Shown here: one piece after another, positions 1 to 8,378 of the stretch
How the letters are laid out: every line of letters begins with the position of its first letter
Numbering within the stretch: position 1 is the stretch's first letter
Assembly: GCF_003992665.1 (NCBI RefSeq)
Contig: NZ_RZMX01000036.1
Span: 1 to 64,000, forward strand
Length of the DNA: 64,000 bases
Source: Pelagibacterium montanilacus
GTDB taxonomy: Bacteria > Pseudomonadota > Alphaproteobacteria > Rhizobiales > Devosiaceae
Direction of reading: 5' to 3'
Program-made: the position numbers and the translations under genes
The notes under the pieces: generated by a model
The model's input: only the letters and a program-made list of their open reading frames with translations
What the model was told of the DNA's origin: nothing
The model's database searches: none

Positions 1-711
1 TCGATCGCGTTGACTCCTGACAACCGCGTCCTGCTCGCGCTGCGCGACGGATTGCACCTCTTTGATCCCCACACCGAAGAGCTGGTGTTTCTCGTCCATC
101 CCGAGCCCGGTGGCGTGGACAATTTCCTCAATGACGGCAAGGTCGGCCCCGACGGCGCCTTCTGGATCGGCAGCGCCGGCATCGCCCCCGATGGCGGCCC
201 GGCCGGCGCGCTCTATCGCGTCCTGCCCGACGGCACCGTGACAAAAAGGGTGAGCGAGGTCTTCACCTCCAACGGGCTCGCCTGGAGTGCGGACGGCAAG
301 ACCATGATCCACTCCGATTCCCGCGGCCAGTGGATCGACCGCTACCGCTTCGATCCCGCGACCGGCGAGATGTCACAGCGCAGGCGGATCGCCACCCCCG
401 GCCCCGCCGATGGTCGTCCCGATGGCGGCGCGTTCGACCGCGACGACTGCTACTGGAGCGCCGGGGTCTCGGCCGGTTGCGTCAACCGATACGCCATGGA
501 TGGCACTCTGCTGGCCCGCTACCCGATGCCGGCCCTCGCTCCCACCATGCCGTGCTTTGGCGGCCCCGACATGCGCCACCTCTTCGTCACCTCGCTGCGG
601 CGCAAGGACGATGCGACGGACGCCTGCGGGCACCTCTACTGGACGACCACCCACACCCCCGGCGTGCCCATTCCCCCGCTTCGGCTGAGGCAAGGACGGG
701 GTCTCACATGA
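1..711 (+). CDS. SMP-30/gluconolactonase family protein, 5' truncated
   Basis: C-terminal part of a beta-propeller sugar lactonase; the frame is open to the window edge, so the true start lies upstream. Family hallmarks are visible in order: an NDGK metal-site motif followed by GPDGAFWIGS, a SNGLAWSADGKTMIHSDS blade, DGGAFDRDDCYWSAG, and FGGPDMRHLFVTS near the end. Members hydrolyse aldonolactones to aldonic acids with a bound divalent metal. The 3' end overlaps the end of the convergent GNAT gene by 8 bp. The exact lactone cannot be told, but the neighbourhood is rich in sugar-acid catabolism. Confidence 0.85.
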   Translation, partial: SIALTPDNRVLLALRDGLHLFDPHTEELVFLVHPEPGGVDNFLNDGKVGPDGAFWIGSAGIAPDGGPAGALYRVLPDGTVTKRVSEVFTSNGLAWSADGKTMIHSDSRGQWIDRYRFDPATGEMSQRRRIATPGPADGRPDGGAFDRDDCYWSAGVSAGCVNRYAMDGTLLARYPMPALAPTMPCFGGPDMRHLFVTSLRRKDDATDACGHLYWTTTHTPGVPIPPLRLRQGRGLT

Positions 712-1162
712 TGGAGTGCCGGACAGCCTCGTGCTGGAATCCGGTGAGATCGAGCGACATGGCGACGGTGCGGCTGCGTTCGCTCGCCCCCACCCGGGAG
801 GCCCACATCATCGTCGCACGCGCAAATCCGAGCCGCTCATGGGCCGCGATCGCCGTCGCGTCTTCGGCATCGACGGTGGCCAGCATCAGTCGGAACCCCC
901 GCACCCGCGCATGCTCGACAAGCGTTGCCAGAAGCGTCACCACCGAATGCTCGTCATCGGCTCCGGTGCCCAGAATCATCTCGTTCTCGATCACCGCATC
1001 GCCCCCGGGACGACAGCGGTAGCCGGCATATCCCACCAGCCGATCGTTCTCCTGGGCCACGAAATGAGCCGAGCCTGGACAGGTGCCCGCCAGTATCGCG
1101 CTGCCGTGGCAGATCTCGCTGATCCGCGGAAAATCGGCGTCCTTTGCACAGCGTATGAGCAT
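704..1162 (-). CDS. GNAT family N-acetyltransferase
   Basis: About 152 residues with the GNAT layout: an N-terminal CAKDADFPRISEI helix, a central beta strand with FVAQENDRLVGYAGY, and a C-terminal AIAAHERLGFARA acceptor-side motif. The acetyl-CoA pyrophosphate loop (R/Q-x-x-G-x-G/A) is degenerate, replaced by LGTGADDEHSVV, so catalysis is not assured. ATG at 1162 is chosen because an AAAGGG lies upstream; in-frame GTG codons at 1174 and 1171 are alternatives. Substrate unknown. The gene is divergent from the LysR gene, a common arrangement for a regulator and its target. Confidence 0.7.
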   Translation of the reverse strand: MLIRCAKDADFPRISEICHGSAILAGTCPGSAHFVAQENDRLVGYAGYRCRPGGDAVIENEMILGTGADDEHSVVTLLATLVEHARVRGFRLMLATVDAEDATAIAAHERLGFARATMMWASRVGASERSRTVAMSLDLTGFQHEAVRHSIM

Positions 1163-1248
1163 CGCAGTCACCACCCTTTGCGATTTACCTCTTCGATGCT
1201 ATGCCAACGCAACACAAGAAGTATCAATGCGCTCGATAAAGGATGCTT

Positions 1249-2160
1249 ATGGATATCGAGCAATTGCGCACCTTCGACCGCGTCGCCCGCGACCTGAGCT
1301 TCACCAAGGCCGCCGCCCGGTTGAAGGTTACCCAGGCCACGGTTTCCATGCGAATCCGTGCGCTTGAGGACAGCCTCGGCGTGCCGCTCTTCACCCGCGG
1401 CCGGCGGGTTGCGATCACCGATCACGGCATCATCTTTCTCGCCTACGCCCGCCGCATGATCGCCGCCGCCCAGGAGGGGCGCGAAGCCTTGCGCCGCGCC
1501 AACAGAGGCCGCATTTACCTCGCTTCCCTGCGCTCGATCGCCACAGCCGTGATCACAGATGCCCTGCTGCGATTCCACGCCCGTCACGACGAGGTCGATG
1601 TCATCGTCCAGGAGGGCAATCACAATCACGTGATCTCGATGTTGCACGAGCGCACCGCCGAAATCGGCATCATCACCTGGCCCAATCTCGACCCGCTGAT
1701 CCCCGAACTCTACCCGGCGCTGGTGATGCGCGAGAGCGTGCCGCTGGTCCTCGCGCCCCATCTCGCCGCACGCCTGCCCGCCGCCCCGTTGCTGGCCGAG
1801 GTGCTCGAACTGGTGCCCCGCGTCATCTCCCAGCGCTGGTGGCAGATCGACCCCGAGGGCGCCACCACCCTCGTGCGCCGTGCGCCAACCAGCATCGAGG
1901 TGCCTACGGGCCCGGCCCGACGCCTCGCGCTGGCCGGCGAAGGCCTGGGGTTTTTTGTCCGCTCCACGATCATGGGCGAACTCGAACGCGGCGAGCTCAT
2001 AGAGATCCGCCCGCGCGATTTCGAACCGCTCTACCGCAACATCGCCATCGTCGCGCTCGAGGAAGAGGCCTTCTCGCGCCCCATGCTGGCCGAGTTCATC
2101 CGCGAGATCGCCGTCGAATGCGCCAAGGTGGGCACCATTCTCGACAACCGGTTGAAATAG
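1249..2160 (+). CDS. LysR family transcriptional regulator
   Basis: 303-residue one-component regulator. The first 60 residues carry the LysR winged helix-turn-helix (MDIEQLRTFDRVARDLSFTK, then AARLKVTQATVSMRIRALE), and the rest is the periplasmic-binding-protein-like effector domain. ATG 1249 is preferred over ATG 1243 because AAAGGA ends at 1242, giving good spacing. It is divergent from the GNAT gene across about 85 bp. It ends 4 bp from the convergent GntR gene, so it does not belong to the frl-like unit. Effector and targets cannot be read from the sequence. Confidence 0.85.
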   Translation: MDIEQLRTFDRVARDLSFTKAAARLKVTQATVSMRIRALEDSLGVPLFTRGRRVAITDHGIIFLAYARRMIAAAQEGREALRRANRGRIYLASLRSIATAVITDALLRFHARHDEVDVIVQEGNHNHVISMLHERTAEIGIITWPNLDPLIPELYPALVMRESVPLVLAPHLAARLPAAPLLAEVLELVPRVISQRWWQIDPEGATTLVRRAPTSIEVPTGPARRLALAGEGLGFFVRSTIMGELERGELIEIRPRDFEPLYRNIAIVALEEEAFSRPMLAEFIREIAVECAKVGTILDNRLK

Positions 2161-2164
2161 CGCC

Positions 2165-2908
2165 CTATCTGGCGTTGGGCGTGCGCGCAAAGCTGAAGCG
2201 GAACGCGTCCCCGCGATGATAGACCAGTGAGTGAAGCACGGCCCGCCCCGTTGCCGTATAGGCCGTCTCCTCGATCAGCAGCGCCGGCCCGAAATCCTCC
2301 AGCCCGTGTTTTGCCGCCGCTTCGGTGGGCAGATGCGTGGCACTCGCCGCGGCCCGCGCCATCACCGGCTCGATGCCCCGCAAGACGAGCGCGGAGTTGA
2401 CCGAGTCCGCCCAGTCCGCCGCCTCCCCGATTGCCCCCAGTCCCTCGCAGGCAATCAGGTCCAGCGAATAAACGAGGTCGCGCCCCTCATGGCCCCGGAT
2501 CCGCGCCACGGCAAGCAGTGGCGCGCCATCCTCGACGCCCAGCATCGCCGCCCGGCGTTCGGTCGCGGGCACCGTTTCGAACCCCACCACCCGCGAAGAG
2601 AGGCTGTAGCCGCACGCCGCGGCCATCGCGCCCACGCTCTCGAAATGGGTGATCGGACGCTCCACGCTGAGCATCGCCCGGCCCGAGACGAACCGCCCCC
2701 GGCCATGAACCGCCAGCAGCGTGCCGTCTTCCTCGAGCAGCTTGAGCGCCTCGCGCAGGCTCGGGCGGGAGACCGAGAACCGGTCGACCAATTCGGCCTC
2801 CGAGGGCACCCTGTCGCCGGCCACAAGGCCCAACTCGGCGATCAGCGTCCTGATCTCCTCGCGCAACTGCACCGCCACCGTCGGCCGCGAACGCCCTCGT
2901 GCACTCAT
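2165..2908 (-). CDS. GntR family regulator, HutC/UTRA type (FrlR-like)
   Basis: 247 residues: N-terminal winged helix (VPSEAELVDRFSVSRPSLRE, then ALKLLEEDGTLLAVHGRGRF) and a C-terminal UTRA ligand domain that usually binds a sugar phosphate or amino compound. The start at 2908 has AAAGGA seven bases upstream; the 32 further upstream codons have no such site. It is divergent from the FrlB-like deglycase and FrlD-like kinase, as FrlR accompanies frlBD in enterobacteria. A palindrome at 3006-3023 in the shared promoter region is the likely operator. Effector by analogy: a fructosamine 6-phosphate. Confidence 0.85.
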   Translation of the reverse strand: MSARGRSRPTVAVQLREEIRTLIAELGLVAGDRVPSEAELVDRFSVSRPSLREALKLLEEDGTLLAVHGRGRFVSGRAMLSVERPITHFESVGAMAAACGYSLSSRVVGFETVPATERRAAMLGVEDGAPLLAVARIRGHEGRDLVYSLDLIACEGLGAIGEAADWADSVNSALVLRGIEPVMARAAASATHLPTEAAAKHGLEDFGPALLIEETAYTATGRAVLHSLVYHRGDAFRFSFARTPNAR

Positions 2909-2999
2909 CGCCCATCCTTTCGTTTGCGCCCCGCCAGCCAATACACCATTGCAGGCCAAACGCCACGCCAAGGCAAGCCAATGCAGACGCCCGATCAAA

Positions 3000-3034
3000 A
3001 CCATCTTGACAGACGTCTGACAAGTTAAGATGGT
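3000..3034. promoter_or_regulatory. Probable GntR operator (nested inverted repeats)
   Basis: An 18-bp near-palindrome TTGACAGACGTCTGACAA (3006-3023) with the perfect core CAGACGTCTG sits in the divergent region between the GntR gene and the FrlB-like gene. An outer pair ACCATCTT (3000-3007) and AAGATGGT (3027-3034) is also inverted, but its centre is 2.5 bp off that of the core. The form fits a dimeric GntR/UTRA regulator site. Which protein binds is inferred from position. Confidence 0.6.
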
Positions 3035-3109
3035 GCAGCGAGCCCGATTTCAGGCGCGCGCCACCTCCGCTCCGGCGGTATGGCCCGGCCCCTCTTGCGG
3101 AGATGAGCG

Positions 3110-4123
3110 ATGTTCAATTTCGATCCAGACCGATATCTTTCCATCCAGACCGGCGCCGTCGCCGCTGCCGCCGAACTCAGGGCCCTCGTGGGCGGCCTGC
3201 TCGGCGCGGGCAAGGCCCGCATTCACTTCGCCGGGGCCGGTGGCGCCGCCATCCTCATGGCCCCCGCCGTGCGCCTTCTGCGCGACCGCACGACCTTCCC
3301 CGTCCATGACGCCATGACCGCCGAAATCCTCATCTCGGGCGATCCCCATCTGGGTCCGGAGTCCATCGTCATCATCCCCTCGCTATCGGGCACGACAGGC
3401 GAAAGCGTGGAACTGGCCGAAATGGTGCGCGCCAAAGGCGCGACGGTGATCGCGCTCACCGGCCATCCCGATACTCCGCTCGGCAAGGCATCCGATCACG
3501 TTCTGATCAATTTTGCCGAGGACGACACGTCCTGCGAATCCTTCTTCATCCAGTCCCTCGCCATCGCCCTGGCGGTGCTCGAAGCCAGGGGGGAGCTTGA
3601 TGGAGCCGATGCCCTTTTCGGCCAGTTCGAAGCCCTGCCCACGGCGCTGCTAGAGGCCAAGCGCACTTTCGAGCCCCGCGCCCAGAAACTGGCCCGCGAT
3701 TGGGCCAATCGGGACTATCACATCTTCACCGGCGCCGGCCTCTCCTGGCCGGAGGCTTACTACTACGGCATGTGCATTCTCGAAGAGATGCAGTGGATCC
3801 GCACCCGCCCCGTGCACGCGTCCGATTTCTTCCACGGCACGCTGGAGCTGGTCGAGAACGGCACCAGCGTCGTCATTTTCAAGGGCGAGGATCAATGGCG
3901 CCCGCTGACCGACCGCGTGGAGGCCTTCGCGCGCCAATACACCGACACCGTTACGGTGCTCGACGCCGCCGATTTTGCCCTGCCCGGCATCGGCCCCGAC
4001 CTGCGCCCCCTTGTTTCCCAGGCGGTGCATTCGGCGGTCCTCGAACGCCTGAGCGCCCATCTCGAACATTTGCGCGACCACCCGCTCACCACTCGCCGCT
4101 ATTATCGGCGGGTGAAATACTGA
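3110..4123 (+). CDS. frlB: SIS-domain fructosamine 6-phosphate deglycase (FrlB-like)
   Basis: 337 residues with two SIS (sugar isomerase) domains: the first has HFAGAGGAA and the phosphosugar-binding SLSGTTGES loop, the second has FFHGTLELVENG. Unlike GlmS there is no glutaminase domain. FrlB splits fructoselysine 6-phosphate into glucose 6-phosphate and lysine, and the C-terminal RRYYRRVKY tail resembles that family. The next gene encodes a FrlD-like kinase, which supports the assignment over AgaS or a simple sugar isomerase. The actual Amadori substrate (fructose- or glucose-linked, lysine or another amine) is not determined. Start ATG 3110; regulated by the divergent GntR protein. Confidence 0.7.
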   Translation: MFNFDPDRYLSIQTGAVAAAAELRALVGGLLGAGKARIHFAGAGGAAILMAPAVRLLRDRTTFPVHDAMTAEILISGDPHLGPESIVIIPSLSGTTGESVELAEMVRAKGATVIALTGHPDTPLGKASDHVLINFAEDDTSCESFFIQSLAIALAVLEARGELDGADALFGQFEALPTALLEAKRTFEPRAQKLARDWANRDYHIFTGAGLSWPEAYYYGMCILEEMQWIRTRPVHASDFFHGTLELVENGTSVVIFKGEDQWRPLTDRVEAFARQYTDTVTVLDAADFALPGIGPDLRPLVSQAVHSAVLERLSAHLEHLRDHPLTTRRYYRRVKY

Positions 4124-4211
4124 GCAAGGCTCTCGGGCGAAACCGAAATTCGGCGAAAAGGGGCAGAACGCTGTCAGGAAAAAGCGGTTTGCCCCACAAA
4201 CTGATCCATGG

Positions 4212-4312
4212 GGCGCTTCCAGAAAAGTGGAAGCACCTTCCGGTTCGGAACCGCGACAGATCTAAGACTTGGAGTTCCTTGTTCTGATTCAGTCCGAACA
4301 GGATATGCTCTA
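4212..4312 (+). repeat. RIME-like intergenic repeat, copy A
   Basis: About 100 bp, shared in order with copies at 16401, 59503 and 63456: GCGCTTCCAGAAAAGTGGAA, a middle GGTTCGGAAC, then GACTTGGAG and a second hairpin TTCTGATTCAGTCCGAACAGG ending in GCTCTA. This copy is the most diverged. It lies in the 237-bp gap between the FrlB-like and FrlD-like genes, where its hairpins could process or attenuate the transcript. Confidence 0.75.
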
Positions 4313-4360
4313 AGGGCGTAAGCGCCCGTATTGGAGCCGACGAGGAGGGGAGGCTGAGCG

Positions 4361-5164
4361 ATGGCGCATCCGTGGCTATGCTGCGTGGGGGACAATTGCA
4401 TCGACAGGATCGGCCCGCCGGTCTCGCGTGACCTCGTCGGCGGCAATGCGGTCAACGTCGCGGTGCAGGGCGCCCGGCTCGGCCTGCGCGCCTCCTATTT
4501 CGGCGCTGTCGGCGCCGATCCCGAGGGCGCCCTGGTCCGCGCCATGCTCGAGCGGGAGACCGTCGATCTGGGCGGACTCGTCGTGCGCCCCGGCGCCACC
4601 GCCCTCACGGAAATCGGCATTGACGGGAACGGGGAACGGCACATGCTCGCCGAAAGCTTTGGAGCCTGCGCGGGCTATCGCCCTGACGCCGCAGCAATGG
4701 CGCGCATTGCTGCCGCCGGCCATTGCCATGTGGGCTGGATGGATGATCGCGGAGCCCTGCTCACCGATCTTCTGGCCCGCAGCCGCCGCCCGTCGCTTTC
4801 CCGGGACGTCTCGATCAACGCCCATCCCGCCGATCTCGACGTCGCGGGGCTCGATATCGCCTTCGCCTCGGAACCCGGCCCACGCGAGGCAGCAGTGGCG
4901 AGAGCGCGCGATCTTGTCACCCGGGGCGCGGCCATGGCCGTGGTCACCCGCGGGCCCGACGGGGCGCTGGCTTTGCGGGACGGCCATTTCGTCGAGGTGG
5001 ACGCGGTGCCCGCCCGGGTTCTCGATTCCACGGGAGCCGGCGACAGCTTCATCGCCGGCTTTCTCTTCGTGTGGCTGACCACCGGAGCCATCGGAGAAGC
5101 GCTCGAAACCGGCGCCCGCACAGCGGCCCGCACCTGCGAGCACGCCGGCGGCTTCAGCCAGTAG
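4361..5164 (+). CDS. frlD: PfkB-family fructoselysine 6-kinase-like (FrlD-like)
   Basis: 267-residue ribokinase-family sugar kinase. It starts CCVGDNCIDRIGPP and has GGNAVNVAV near residue 30, FAFASEPG in the middle, and the catalytic DSTGAGDSFIAGF (residues 222-234, base Asp228). These three motifs are characteristic of FrlD rather than fructokinase or KdgK. The kinase phosphorylates the Amadori sugar on O6 so that the FrlB-like enzyme upstream can deglycate it. A strong GAGGAGGGG precedes the start. It converges on the RidA gene with 15 bp between them. No FrlA-like permease is adjacent, so uptake of the substrate is unexplained. Confidence 0.7.
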   Translation: MAHPWLCCVGDNCIDRIGPPVSRDLVGGNAVNVAVQGARLGLRASYFGAVGADPEGALVRAMLERETVDLGGLVVRPGATALTEIGIDGNGERHMLAESFGACAGYRPDAAAMARIAAAGHCHVGWMDDRGALLTDLLARSRRPSLSRDVSINAHPADLDVAGLDIAFASEPGPREAAVARARDLVTRGAAMAVVTRGPDGALALRDGHFVEVDAVPARVLDSTGAGDSFIAGFLFVWLTTGAIGEALETGARTAARTCEHAGGFSQ

Positions 5165-5179
5165 CTCGCGTACGGGTCC

Positions 5180-5563
5180 TTACCTGGCCTTGTAGGCCAC
5201 GCAGTCGATTTCCACCTTGCAGTCCACCATCATGGAGGACTGCACACAGGCGCGCGCCGGCGGGTTGTCGCGGAAATACTCGGCATAGACGCCATTGAAC
5301 GACCAGAAATCGCGCGGATCGTCGAGCCAGACACCGACGCGCACCACATCCTCGAGCCCGTAGCCGGCTTCCTTGAGAATGGCGATCAGGTTCTCCATGG
5401 TCTTGTGGGTCTGGGCAATGATCCCGCCCCCGACGATTTCACCGTTTTCCATGGCCACCTGGCCCGAAACGTATAGCCATCCATCGGCCTCCACGGCGCG
5501 GGCGAACGGCAATCCCTGCTTGCCCGCACCCGTCTGTCCGGTTCCATAGCGTGTGATCGACAT
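5180..5563 (-). CDS. ridA: RidA family reactive intermediate deaminase
   Basis: 127 residues, the size of a YjgF/YER057c/UK114 subunit, with GKQGLPFARAVEADGWLYVSG, then VRVGVWLDDPRDFWSFNGVY and the conserved Arg in PPARACVQ. RidA proteins hydrolyse the enamine/imine products of PLP dehydratases to 2-ketoacids. ATG 5563 is chosen over ATG 5566 because AAGGAG lies seven bases upstream. It lies 216 bp downstream of a threonine-dehydratase-like gene on the same strand, which would supply just such intermediates, so it probably serves that enzyme rather than the frl-like genes. Confidence 0.85.
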   Translation of the reverse strand: MSITRYGTGQTGAGKQGLPFARAVEADGWLYVSGQVAMENGEIVGGGIIAQTHKTMENLIAILKEAGYGLEDVVRVGVWLDDPRDFWSFNGVYAEYFRDNPPARACVQSSMMVDCKVEIDCVAYKAR

Positions 5564-5779
5564 CATCAGTCTCCTTGGATTTTGGGCGGGCCCGCGCCAG
5601 ATGAACCCCACCTGCACCTCGGCACCCGCACCCAGCGAAAAACAAGGCCCCCTTGTCCCGTCTGATTGGGACACCCAAGGGCTCCGGTAAATGCGGAACC
5701 CGGGAGCTGGCCCCCCGGGTCATGTCCGGCCCGATGGACCCGAACAGGTTGGACGCTTAATGCGCTTTTTCCATCGACA

Positions 5780-6736
5780 CTAGCCCAGGGCCGCGTCGTC
5801 GGCCCCGCAGATCAGCGTATGGACCGTCTCATGGGGCGCCAGCTCGATCTTGCCGCGCCGGAGCGCTGCAATCGCCGCCGCCGCGCTCAGATCGGCGCGG
5901 ATCGCAAACTCCGAGAGCACCCAGCGCGCCGCGTCCAGCAGATCGTCGTCCTCGACCAGTACGACCTGTTCGACATTGCGCGCAATGATCTCGTAGACCG
6001 CTTCGTCGGTTCGCCCACAGGCCATGGTGGCCACCCGGGTCGATGTTCCCTCGAGCGTCACCACCTCCCCGGCCGCAAGGCTGGCATGGAGCGTCGGGCT
6101 GCCCACCGGCTCGATGCCGATCACCCGCGCCTTGGGGTTGCGCGCCTTGACCACGGTGGAAAGCCCGGCAATCAGCCCACCCCCGCCAATGGCCACGAGG
6201 TAGACGTCCGCCTCGGGCACGTCCTCTAGCATTTCCAGCGCCACAGTGCCCTGGCCCGCGATCACGTCTATGTCCTTGAACGGATGGAAATAGACCGCCC
6301 CTGTCTCGCGTGCATAGGCCTGGGCCATCCTGTCCGCGTCGTCCCAGCGCTCGCCCACCACCTCGATATCGGCGCCCCATTCCTTGAGGGATTTGAGCTT
6401 GGCCTTGGACGCCTGGGGCGGCAGAAACACCTTGGCCTTGACCCCGGCGACCCGTCCGGCCCGCGCCACCGCCATGCCGTGATTGCCCCCCGATGCGGTC
6501 ACCAGCCCATGGGTCAGCGTCTCGCGCGGCGTGGTCAAAAGCCGGTTCATCGCCCCGCGCGTCTTGAACGCCCCTGTCGCCTGCAGGCTTTCCAGCTTGA
6601 GGAAGATCGGGTTCTCCACCGGCCGGTCGCGCACGTGTTCGACCGCAATGGACGGGGTGCGCCGGATATGAGGCCGTATCCGGTCGGCCGCCTCCTCGAT
6701 CATGGCCAGCGAGAGCGTTTGCGCGTGGGCGCTCAT
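5780..6736 (-). CDS. PLP-dependent serine/threonine dehydratase family (EutB-like)
   Basis: 318-residue fold-type II PLP enzyme. Schiff-base Lys58 lies in ATGAFKTRGA, the substrate loop is SGGNHG, and the phosphate-binding glycine loop is GGGGLIAG. There is no C-terminal ACT domain, so it is a catabolic-type dehydratase, similar in size to the hydroxyectoine-pathway protein EutB. None of the other ectoine genes is nearby, so another beta-hydroxy amino acid is likelier. It starts 2 bp after the aldehyde dehydrogenase ends and is followed by ridA, which suggests an aldehyde dehydrogenase-dehydratase-RidA operon under the operator at 8252. Confidence 0.8.
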   Translation of the reverse strand: MSAHAQTLSLAMIEEAADRIRPHIRRTPSIAVEHVRDRPVENPIFLKLESLQATGAFKTRGAMNRLLTTPRETLTHGLVTASGGNHGMAVARAGRVAGVKAKVFLPPQASKAKLKSLKEWGADIEVVGERWDDADRMAQAYARETGAVYFHPFKDIDVIAGQGTVALEMLEDVPEADVYLVAIGGGGLIAGLSTVVKARNPKARVIGIEPVGSPTLHASLAAGEVVTLEGTSTRVATMACGRTDEAVYEIIARNVEQVVLVEDDDLLDAARWVLSEFAIRADLSAAAAIAALRRGKIELAPHETVHTLICGADDAALG

Positions 6737-6738
6737 GG

Positions 6739-8232
6739 TCAGTCTCCGATATGGAACGTGATGGTCTTGAGGTCGGACATCTCGCGCAGCGTGTGGCGCC
6801 CGCCGGTGCGGCCATGGCCGCTCGTGGTGCCCGCCGCGCCGCCCGCCGGGATGTGCATCTCCCAGTATGAGCTCATCTCGTTGATGTTCACGATCCCGCA
6901 TCTGAGCTTTTCGGCCTGCCGGAAGGCATTGCCCACATCGCGGGTGAAGACGGCGGCCGAGAGCCCCATCGGGCTCATGGCACACAGCCTGTCCAGCTCC
7001 TCGACGCTCGAGAATTTCAGCACCGGCACCACCGGACCGAAGGTCTCCTCGCAATGGAGCGCGCTTTGCGGCGGCACGTCCACGATCACCGTGGGCGCGT
7101 AATAGAGGTCCGTCGGCAGCCCCTTGGCGCGCCCGCCGCCGGTCAGGATCCGCGCGCCGCCCGCCACCGCCTCGGCCAGATGACTGTCCACCTTGGCGGC
7201 ATTGTCGGCGTTATTGAGCGCCCCGAGGACGCACCCGGCCTCCGTCGAGAGCGACGGGGCCACCTTGCGCGCGTGGGCGACGATCCGGTCCACCAGCGCG
7301 TCGTGAATATCGGCATGAGCCAGCACCCGCTCGGTCGCGGTGCAGATCTGTCCCGCATTGCCCACCGCTCCGGCCACGATCCGCTCGGCGGCGCGCTCGA
7401 TGTCGGCATCGGCAAAGACGATGCTCGGTCCGTTCCCGCCCAGTTCGAGAAGCTGCGCCTTGCCCGCCCCGCGCCGGGCGATGATCTCGCCCACTTCGGA
7501 ACTGCCAGTAAAGCAGATCCCGTGTACCTGGGCATGGGTGACCAGCGCATCGCCCACCACCGGGCCTTCCCCGAGCACCAGATTGGCGCAGCCCTCGGGC
7601 ACGCCCGCCTCGATGATGCATTCCATGAGCTTGACCGCGCACAGCGAGGTGGTCGGCGCCGGCACCCACACAAAGGCATTGCCCGTCGCGATCGCCGGCC
7701 CCAGATAGTAGATCGAGGGCAGCGCCACGGGAAAATTCCACGGCGTGATGATCCCGAGCGTTCCCTTGGGCTGGAGCATCGACATCGCCCGCTTGGCGCC
7801 GTCCTCCACCGGAAAGCTCGCGCTTTCGAGCCATTTGATCTGCTCGCCCGCATTGCGGAACGCCACCGCGGCGCCACCCGCTTCCCCGCGCGCCTCGCCG
7901 ATGGGCTTGCCCTGCTCGGCGCAGATGATTTCAGCCAGCTCGTCGGCTCTGGCCTCGATCCGCTCGGCGATCGCCATGCAAAGCGCCGAGCGCTCCCAGA
8001 TCGACATCCCCGCCAGCGCCGACCGGCTCGCATTGGCCGCATCGACCGCCCGCCGCGCGTCATCCTGAGTGCCCAGCGCGATGGCGCCCAGCGCCGCGCC
8101 CGTGGAAGGACTGGTGATCTCGAGCACCTCCTCCCCGCTGCCCGTTTCCCACTGGCCGGCGATGTAATGGCGGCCCACAGGTTCCGCTCTTTGAGCAACC
8201 TTGCTAACGTTGAGTCCCTTGACTACACGCAT
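6739..8232 (-). CDS. NAD(P)-dependent aldehyde dehydrogenase
   Basis: 497 residues with PWNFP (164-168), general base Glu263 in LELGGNGPS, nucleophile Cys297 in GQICTATE and the EETFGPV motif. One oddity: where most family members have a lysine in a V-x-K-P-A/S motif that contacts the cofactor ribose, this protein reads FVWVPAPTT, with valine. Cofactor preference may therefore differ. First gene of the unit with the dehydratase and RidA. Its start codon is only 20 bp from a TGTTC pair that probably forms the DeoR operator. The aldehyde substrate is unknown. Confidence 0.85.
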   Translation of the reverse strand: MRVVKGLNVSKVAQRAEPVGRHYIAGQWETGSGEEVLEITSPSTGAALGAIALGTQDDARRAVDAANASRSALAGMSIWERSALCMAIAERIEARADELAEIICAEQGKPIGEARGEAGGAAVAFRNAGEQIKWLESASFPVEDGAKRAMSMLQPKGTLGIITPWNFPVALPSIYYLGPAIATGNAFVWVPAPTTSLCAVKLMECIIEAGVPEGCANLVLGEGPVVGDALVTHAQVHGICFTGSSEVGEIIARRGAGKAQLLELGGNGPSIVFADADIERAAERIVAGAVGNAGQICTATERVLAHADIHDALVDRIVAHARKVAPSLSTEAGCVLGALNNADNAAKVDSHLAEAVAGGARILTGGGRAKGLPTDLYYAPTVIVDVPPQSALHCEETFGPVVPVLKFSSVEELDRLCAMSPMGLSAAVFTRDVGNAFRQAEKLRCGIVNINEMSSYWEMHIPAGGAAGTTSGHGRTGGRHTLREMSDLKTITFHIGD

Positions 8233-8251
8233 GTTTGATTCTCATCGAATA

Positions 8252-8266
8252 TGTTCTATTTTGTTC
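8252..8266 (+). promoter_or_regulatory. Candidate DeoR operator 1 (TGTTC pair, 10-bp period)
   Basis: TGTTC occurs at 8252-8256 and 8262-8266, exactly one helical turn apart, between the divergent aldehyde dehydrogenase and DeoR genes; a TGTTT lies 20 bp earlier at 8232. The same spaced pair occurs at 10669-10683 and 28257-28271. DeoR-family proteins commonly bind short direct repeats. Assignment to this DeoR protein rests on adjacency. Confidence 0.6.
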
Positions 8267-8378
8267 GAGCACATCATATTCTTGGGCTTGGCGCAAGAAC
8301 GCTGGCCGGAGTATGAGCAGACGAAACAGCGGGGCGCGGCAAGCGCGCAAGAACCTGCGCCTGACGGGTGGGATTGCG

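Noticed and set aside
5698-5720. Hairpin ACCCGGG/CCCGGGT between the dehydratase and ridA genes, considered as a terminator.
   Set aside because: No T tract on either strand and only a 7-bp stem; left as a possible structure without a call.
5780-8232. Dehydratase and aldehyde dehydrogenase as part of a hydroxyectoine pathway.
   Set aside because: No EutC, DoeA/DoeB or ectoine transporter is present; the resemblance is only at family level.
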